A stretch of 10,162 nt of DNA. It comes from Candidatus Brocadiaceae bacterium (GTDB taxonomy: Bacteria > Planctomycetota > Brocadiia > SM23-32). The stretch lies in NCBI GenBank assembly GCA_003567495.1, contig PWZK01000040.1, forward strand, positions 1 to 10,162. The letters run 5' to 3'. Position 1 is the stretch's first letter. Each line of letters opens with the position of its first letter. Shown here piece by piece: positions 6,623-10,162 of this stretch. The notes under the pieces were generated by a model that searched no databases, had not been told where the DNA came from, and saw only the letters and a list, made by a program, of their open reading frames with translations. A program made the position numbers and the translations under genes.

Positions 6623-8617
6623 TTATTCAATATCCGGATAATCATCAAATTCCGGCTCGATCTCAAAAACCGGAGATTCGGCGTCCAGCTCCAGAACGTA
6701 GTTGTCGCCGACGTCCAGACCGCCGAGCGTAAACGAGTAGATGCCGACGTCCTCCCCGCTCTCGCGCCCGAGCGTGCCGCCAATCTCATTGCCCCTTGCA
6801 AGCGGCGTGTGGGTAAATTCAAGCTCGGGATCATCTTCACCGTAAAGCTTGCCCTGCCCGGCCTCGGGCGTTATCGTGACCGGGCGAGGCTCGATCTCAA
6901 AAACCGGAGATTCGGCGTCCAGCTCCAGAACGTAGTTGTCGCCGGCGTCCAGATCGCCGAGCGTAAACGAGTAGATGCCGACGTCCTCCCCGCTCTCGCG
7001 CCCGATGGAGCCCTCCAGTCTATCGCCCCTTGCAAGCGGCGTGTGGGTAAATTCAAGCTCGGGATCAAAACCTCCGTAAGCCTTGCTTTGCCCGGCCTCG
7101 GGCGTTATCGTGACCGGGCGGGGCTCGATCTCAAAACTCGGTGAATCCTCGGCAAGGACGAGATTACACCTGTAACTTATACGCATATCTTCGAGAGTGA
7201 ACGCGTATTTCCCAACGTCTTCGCCGGATTCGCGCCTGAGAGCCCCGACAAGGGAATCGCCTTCTTCCAGCGGACTGTGCGCAAATTTGAACTCTTCCGG
7301 ATCATCTTCTCCGTAAATCTTTCCCTGTCCCGACCCCGGAGTAATGGCTACATAATACGAATCTTCTCCGTCCAATACATCCCTGACAGCAGCGTTGAAT
7401 TGGTCGCCAAAATTACGTTTGAACGCCGTGAATACTTCATCTGCAATAAACTTGTGTCCGGTTACATTCAGCAGAGGACGATCTCCATATCGGTTATCGA
7501 AATACCGCGCGGGATTATTACACATCATGAATCTCGAAAAAGGGTCGGCAACGGCAATTGCGTTGCGAAACGCCGTTCTTTTGGCAATTCTCGCAAATGC
7601 CCGGGAACTGTGCAATCGTCCTTCAAGAGGCGGGGACGTGACCATTATCAACATCGAATCGGCACTTGCCCGTATTTGTTCTGTAACGGCGGTCAGATAG
7701 TGCTCAAAATCATCCGGCTGCGGCATTCTGGTAGATTCGTCCAGTTGTCCCGCCTTCATCAGCACCTCATGCTCGTGCATGTTTACGAGCTCAATTATCC
7801 CCAAAAATCTTTCCAGCAAATGTCCTTCCGGCGCCGGTATGGTCGTAACATCAAATTTAAGGGGTTTATAGGTGGCCTCGAGTTTTGATTCCAAAATATC
7901 TGCATATAAGGGACCGATCGCCCCTTCAGCGGAATGTTTCTGGAGGGTATCCAGCACAAGTATTCGTATAACTGATAGTTCGGGGCGCATCGAACTCAGC
8001 GCAGAAGGATATGTTGGCGTATCCCTGCCGGTTACGAGTATTACGAGATCACCATTTTTATCTACCAGGTTATCGGCGGAGTCGAGCTCGACACCTTCAA
8101 GACGGGTGGATGCGGAAATTATTGAAATTCGTTTTTTTCGCTCTATTTCGCCGTTCATCATCAGTTCGAAAGACAGCCGGGCGTCTTTCGCAGGCAGTGA
8201 AAACTCCTCGACGAGTTCGACCCACCCGCTTTCGGCCACTGATTCGGGGTTGCCTATTTGTTTTTCGGCCATGATTTGCATCTCTTCTCCCGAAAGATTT
8301 TCCTTACGTATCCGGTAGGAGAGATTCCGGCTCATGCCGGCGGTATCCCGGAATGAAAGCCTGAATTTCAGTGTTTTACCAGACTGCACAACGGGAAACT
8401 CGATAAGTGGCCTGACCGACATTTCAACCGCCGCATCGTTCCCAGATAGAACATCACCCCCCCCCCGCCGTTCGCAGGCATTTAGTTCACCATTATTTCC
8501 GGACTCAACTGCGGTTGCAGAGGTTACCGGCAGGACAAGGCATACCATGGCCAGGATGGCGGCCCATCCGCCCGGCATCGAAGCAGGAAACCCTGCTATA
8601 TGATTTTTCCGGAACAT
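6623..8617 (-). CDS. Secreted protein: degenerate SGNH-like domain plus three MBG-type repeats
   Basis: Predicted exported protein of 664 residues from the ATG at 8615-8617; the frame also opens at a TTG at 8710. The later start is preferred because a TATAAT lies at 8663-8668 and the product then begins with a signal peptide (hydrophobic core about 17-33, ending ATA at 34-36). Residues about 60-170 look like a beta-sandwich. Residues about 189-404 resemble an SGNH/GDSL hydrolase in order and spacing: LVLDT (220-224) where GDS is expected, GQLD (290-293) where GTND is expected, then VTSPPL, then D379-RPLLN-VTGH388 where DGVHLNxxGH is expected. The serine, asparagine and histidine of the triad region all appear replaced, so it is probably not a working esterase. 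Three 78-79-residue repeats follow (about 421-655), each with VTITPEAGQ, YGxxDPE, RESGEDVG and FEIEP. These match MBG-type adhesin/filamentous beta domains. The tail is acidic. No C-terminal anchor is seen. Confidence 0.75.
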   Translation of the reverse strand: MFRKNHIAGFPASMPGGWAAILAMVCLVLPVTSATAVESGNNGELNACERRGGGDVLSGNDAAVEMSVRPLIEFPVVQSGKTLKFRLSFRDTAGMSRNLSYRIRKENLSGEEMQIMAEKQIGNPESVAESGWVELVEEFSLPAKDARLSFELMMNGEIERKKRISIISASTRLEGVELDSADNLVDKNGDLVILVTGRDTPTYPSALSSMRPELSVIRILVLDTLQKHSAEGAIGPLYADILESKLEATYKPLKFDVTTIPAPEGHLLERFLGIIELVNMHEHEVLMKAGQLDESTRMPQPDDFEHYLTAVTEQIRASADSMLIMVTSPPLEGRLHSSRAFARIAKRTAFRNAIAVADPFSRFMMCNNPARYFDNRYGDRPLLNVTGHKFIADEVFTAFKRNFGDQFNAAVRDVLDGEDSYYVAITPGSGQGKIYGEDDPEEFKFAHSPLEEGDSLVGALRRESGEDVGKYAFTLEDMRISYRCNLVLAEDSPSFEIEPRPVTITPEAGQSKAYGGFDPELEFTHTPLARGDRLEGSIGRESGEDVGIYSFTLGDLDAGDNYVLELDAESPVFEIEPRPVTITPEAGQGKLYGEDDPELEFTHTPLARGNEIGGTLGRESGEDVGIYSFTLGGLDVGDNYVLELDAESPVFEIEPEFDDYPDIE
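6654..7355 (-). repeat. Three 234-bp in-frame tandem repeats encoding MBG-type domains
   Basis: The string GGCTCGATCTCAAAA begins at 6654, 6888 and 7122, exactly 234 bp (78 codons) apart. The two C-terminal units (6654-6887 and 6888-7121) are nearly identical over long stretches. The N-terminal unit (7122 to about 7355) is clearly diverged although it keeps the same motifs. This points to a recent duplication or gene conversion of the last unit. Confidence 0.85.
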
Positions 8618-8662
8618 GGTCTTTTTATTTTTAAAAACTTTTTTCTGGAACATATTCACATT

Positions 8663-8692
8663 ATTATAACACATAACCCTTCTCATTTGAAA
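8663..8692 (-). promoter_or_regulatory. Candidate promoter of the SGNH/MBG gene
   Basis: On the minus strand a perfect TATAAT -10 box lies at 8668-8663. A weak TTTCAA -35-like hexamer lies at 8692-8687, 18 bases away. Transcription would start near 8655, leaving a short AU-rich leader before the ATG at 8617. The spacer around it is clearly more AT-rich than the flanking genes. The weak -35 box keeps confidence low. Confidence 0.35.
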
Positions 8693-8791
8693 GAAAAAAA
8701 GGGTTTCCAAAAATTTTTCTTAAACAGCGCATGCTTCGCCAAAAAATATGTAGTTATTTGCTACCCGGCGGCCTTTAGGATATACTTTGTG

Positions 8792-8812
8792 GTAAGTATT
8801 CAGTGAACCGCG
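8792..8812 (+). repeat. Orphan IS66-like terminal repeat
   Basis: GTAAGTATTCAGTGAACCGC (plus one G) matches the left end of the small element at 8937 in 18 of 21 positions, in the same orientation. No matching opposite end or target duplication is visible, so it is probably a decayed one-ended relic of a related element. Confidence 0.55.
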
Positions 8813-8835
8813 TATATTTACGAATATATCCGTAT

Positions 8836-8910
8836 GGGCGAAACATCTTTCGCTCTTTCAGGCACTCGGGGGACGTTTTAACGTTTGGGCGAAAAATTTT
8901 TTGCCCCTAC
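8836..8910. repeat. Inverted pair of REP-like palindromes (BIME-like)
   Basis: GGGCGAAACATCTTTCGC at 8836-8853 is identical to 3020-3037. The segment 8873-8910 is the inverted copy of 3016-3053, with 34 of 38 matches. Two palindromic units in opposite orientation with about 20 bases between them is the usual layout of bacterial interspersed mosaic elements. Confidence 0.65.
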
Positions 8911-8928
8911 AGACCGGTTTAAGAGGTA

Positions 8929-9040
8929 GTTCGCTGGTAAGTCCTCAGTGAACCACGTCTTCCCCGGGAACGGCAAACGGCGGTTTAAGTGCCCATACAA
9001 GCAAAATGATACGTGGTTCACTGAGGACTTACGTTCGCTG
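8929..9040. mobile_element. 96-bp IS66-type MITE with 8-bp target duplication
   Basis: The element spans 8937-9032. Its ends are perfect 22-bp inverted repeats: 8937-8958 starts GTAAGTCCTCAGTGAACCAC, and 9011-9032 is its exact reverse complement. It is flanked immediately on both sides by the 8-bp direct repeat GTTCGCTG (8929-8936 and 9033-9040). Ends beginning GTAAG and 8-bp target duplications are the known hallmarks of the IS66 family. The 52-bp interior has no coding capacity, so movement would need a transposase supplied in trans. Perfect ends and perfect duplication suggest recent insertion. The interior shares GCAAACGGCGGTTTA (8973-8987) with the 159-bp repeat near 3061. Confidence 0.88.
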
Positions 9041-9057
9041 AATATATTCGTTAATAT
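9029..9057 (+). promoter_or_regulatory. Possible tRNA-Pro promoter spanning the element's end
   Basis: TAATAT at 9052-9057 is placed about 19 bases before the tRNA. TTACGT at 9029-9034 lies 17 bases upstream of it and overlaps the element's right end and the target duplication. The -35 match to TTGACA is poor, so this is a tentative placement. Confidence 0.25.
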
Positions 9058-9075
9058 TTATCTCACATTGTGGTA

Positions 9076-9153
9076 CGGGGCGTAGCGCAGCCTGGCTAGC
9101 GCGCGTGCTTTGGGAGCACGAGGTCCCGGGTTCGAATCCCGGCGCCCCGACCA
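9076..9153 (+). tRNA. tRNA-Pro (anticodon UGG), CCA encoded
   Basis: The full cloverleaf can be folded by eye. The acceptor stem is CGGGGCG (9076-9082) with CGCCCCG (9143-9149), followed by T8 and A9. The D stem is GCGC/GCGC. The anticodon stem is CGTGC (9104-9108) with GCACG (9116-9120) around loop TTTGGGA, with TGG at 9111-9113. The T arm is CCGGG-TTCGAAT-CCCGG (9126-9142). A73 and a genomically encoded CCA end the gene at 9153. It reads all four proline codons through UGG wobble, or CCA/CCG mainly. The downstream sequence lacks a clear terminator. Confidence 0.97.
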
Positions 9154-9419
9154 TTCCCCCTAAATCATCTGGACGCCACCTGTCATCGACCGGACATGAC
9201 AGCTCACAATCCGGACAGTTACAGCAATCCGCAAAAATCCCACGTCGTAACCCGGACAGGGAAAAACACCTTCCGGACACAGAATGTGGTTTTCCGGAAC
9301 ATAATATTTGCAGTACGGCTGCGCTTCCCGATGACCTGAAAAAGGTCATCCATGCCTGGCCGGACCTCCCCGAACACATCCAAAAAACCATCCTCACTTT
9401 GTCGGAGAATACCGAATAA
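9154..9419 (+). pseudogene. Probable C-terminal remnant of an integrase-like gene
   Basis: The last 33 codons (9321-9419, TAA at 9417) read AALPDDLKKVIHAWPDLPEH then IQKTILTLSENTE. This amphipathic pattern 'AWPxLPxxIxxxIL' resembles, from memory, the tails of tyrosine-recombinase/integrase proteins in Planctomycetes. Upstream the frame has no start of its own and runs back into the tRNA. A motif CCGGACA recurs at 9190, 9211, 9252, 9273 and (as CCGGAAC) 9294, spaced 21, 41, 21 and 21 bases. It is in one frame (PDMTAHN-PDSYSNP) before about 9230 and in another (PDREKHL-PDTECGF-PEHNICS) after, which suggests a heptad-repeat coding region broken by a one-base indel. No catalytic domain is present. 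The identity is tentative. Confidence 0.4.
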
Positions 9420-9677
9420 TGAACGCCACCACTACGCAAGTTTTGTGCCTGTTCACTGCCATAAGATATCCATGTATTACCACGTCCCGTCAGGGCGCAC
9501 CCTGCGTTTTCATTCAACACCTTGGGCAAAAACTCGGGATGCCCCGTGCTTTACATTGCCCCTTGAGGCGCAGGACCGTATTTTCACCCCGGCGGGGCGA
9601 GGTTCGGTAGCCCCTGGTTTCAACCAGGGGATAACAGGCAGCATAAAACCCATGCGCCCTGAAAGGGGCGCGGTTAG
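9420..9677. other. Non-coding spacer with palindromic repeats
   Basis: No credible gene. A perfect 9-bp hairpin CCCCTGGTT/AACCAGGGG with a 2-nt loop lies at 9611-9630. A 6-bp stem GCGCCC/GGGCGC lies at 9654-9671. CCCC/GGGG-rich pairs are also seen near 9587-9599. These look like further interspersed palindromes. The overlapping open frames on both strands are proline/arginine-rich hairpin translations. Confidence 0.55.
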
Positions 9678-9836
9678 CCCGCATATTTCATAAACCAACG
9701 GCAAAAGTAAATGTAACGGCTTTACAATCGGCATTTTAAATGTCATTCAAAGGGCAGTGCCGATTTTACAGTGTGTACTGCGGCTCCTTAAAAAGCGGTT
9801 TACCCTTCGGGCGCACCGGCGTCGGCGCATCTGCTT
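9678..9836 (+). repeat. 159-bp dispersed repeat, copy 2
   Basis: Same length and orientation as 3061-3219, with identical first 23 bases, identical TTTTACAGTGTGTAC, a shared CGGTTTACCC and identical last 13 bases (GGCGCATCTGCTT). The middle is diverged. Conserved edges and a diverged middle suggest a defined element rather than chance similarity. No terminal inverted repeat or obvious target duplication is visible. Confidence 0.7.
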
Positions 9837-9838
9837 TG

Positions 9839-10021
9839 TCAGGCCGCGCTTGCAGTATACGAATACAGCGGCGCTTGCCTTTCGCGCAGCTGCGCCGACG
9901 ACAGCGCGTGAAATAAGCGGGCCAGTTCTTCTGGATTCCTGGAGACGGCACGCCAGCCGCTCCAGTGGATTTCGTTGTCGGCGAAGTACCTTTTTAAAAC
10001 CGGGGAACGATCCCCGGACAA
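9839..10021 (-). CDS. Possible short hypothetical protein or gene fragment
   Basis: A 60-codon frame starts at a TTG immediately after an in-frame stop and ends exactly beside the 159-bp repeat. The C-terminal part (WSGWRAVSRNPEELARLF, then HALSSAQLRE) has a protein-like, helical composition, unlike the hairpin translations elsewhere in the spacers. There is no ATG, no ribosome binding site, and a hairpin lies across the first codons. It may be a fragment of a larger gene cut by the repeat, or chance. I do not recognise it. Confidence 0.2.
   Translation of the reverse strand: MSGDRSPVLKRYFADNEIHWSGWRAVSRNPEELARLFHALSSAQLRERQAPLYSYTASAA
10000..10017 (-). terminator. Hairpin with short T-tract on the minus strand
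   Basis: A perfect 7-bp stem CCGGGGA/TCCCCGG encloses a 4-base loop. Read on the minus strand it is followed by TTTTAAAAA, a weak terminator-like tail. It would stop transcription arriving from a minus-strand gene beyond the right edge. It may equally be another palindromic repeat. Confidence 0.3.
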
Positions 10022-10043
10022 CTTTTACTGAAGGAGGCGTAAT

Positions 10044-10162
10044 ATGTTGATGTCAGAGATGTCGTGGTAAGTTCAGCAGGGGAAGTGCACCCGTGTCAAT
10101 GCGTATCAGCGCAACGACGGAACGCCGGTTGCCAATGTGGATATAGCCTATGCGGGCGGTAC
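10044..10162 (+). pseudogene. Start of an unidentified gene interrupted by an in-frame TAA (partial)
   Basis: A strong Shine-Dalgarno AAGGAGG (10031-10037) lies six bases before ATG 10044. The frame reads MLMSEMSW and then TAA (10068-10070). After the stop the same frame stays open to the window end and looks like protein (GKCTRVNAYQRNDGTPVANV...). The VNAYxRxDGTxV pattern resembles short repeat motifs in various bacterial and phage-associated proteins. No alternative start exists in this frame between the stop and the GTG at 10137. It could be a gene killed by a nonsense mutation, a leader peptide before a gene beyond the window, or a coincidence. Function unknown. Confidence 0.4.

Larger units (their letters stand above)
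8711..8936. other. Spacer upstream of the SGNH/MBG gene
   Basis: No gene is seen. The spacer contains an AT-rich stretch (8711-8760), an isolated IS66-like end (8792-8812) and an inverted pair of REP-like palindromes (8836-8910). Confidence 0.6.

Noticed and set aside
6654..7355. Could the regular repeats be a CRISPR array?
   Set aside because: The period is 234 bp, the units are nearly identical throughout with no spacers, and they are in-frame protein repeats.
8792..9032. A larger composite element running from the orphan end to the right end of the MITE
   Set aside because: The sequence left of 8792 (ACTTTGTG) is not duplicated after 9032, whereas the duplication around 8937-9032 is exact.
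9330..9350. Hairpin GATGACCT/AGGTCATC as a terminator for the tRNA
   Set aside because: It lies about 180 bp downstream, has no T-tract and falls within the best-supported coding-like part of the remnant.
9029..9529. A 166-codon minus-strand frame containing GAPGFEPGTSCSQSTRASQA
   Set aside because: It is the reverse translation of the tRNA-Pro gene, a well-known spurious peptide, and it also crosses the MITE end.
9510..9746. Minus-strand frame of 78 codons with a hydrophobic start
   Set aside because: It runs through two hairpin repeats and into the 159-bp repeat; the peptide (IPWLKPGATEPRP) is a palindrome translation.

Overview
The window reads like a chromosomal segment of a mid-GC bacterium, probably of the PVC/Planctomycetota-Lentisphaerota-Omnitrophota type. 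This rests on a secreted DUF5060-type glycoside hydrolase, a cell-surface protein with MBG-type repeats, and spacers full of small hairpin repeats of several families. It is inference from protein types and spacer style; no marker gene fixes the phylum.

Layout. Positions 1-785 hold no convincing gene but many hairpins, then an AT-rich tail. All five clear protein genes lie on the minus strand. Reading down that strand: a secreted protein with a degenerate SGNH-like domain and three MBG-type repeats (8617-6623); a secreted multidomain glycoside hydrolase (6538-4133); purC (4014-3337); trkH (2952-1462); and a single-RCK trkA (1457-786). trkH and trkA are translationally coupled: the trkH stop codon lies against the trkA Shine-Dalgarno sequence. 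The first two genes look like a small secreted carbohydrate-related unit. purC is unrelated housekeeping, separated from its neighbours by repeats.

The spacer 8711-9075 is the most interesting stretch. It carries an inverted pair of REP-like palindromes and then a complete 96-bp miniature inverted-repeat element (8937-9032). That element has perfect 22-bp ends beginning GTAAG and an exact 8-bp target duplication, the hallmarks of the IS66 family. It sits 43 bp upstream of a tRNA-Pro(UGG) gene (9076-9153). The tRNA is followed by what looks like the frameshifted C-terminal tail of an integrase-like gene, then by more hairpin repeats and a 159-bp repeat that also occurs near 3061. The right edge holds a strong ribosome binding site and ATG whose frame is cut by a TAA after eight codons but then stays open to the window end.

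No CRISPR array, rRNA, restriction system or intact transposase gene is visible.
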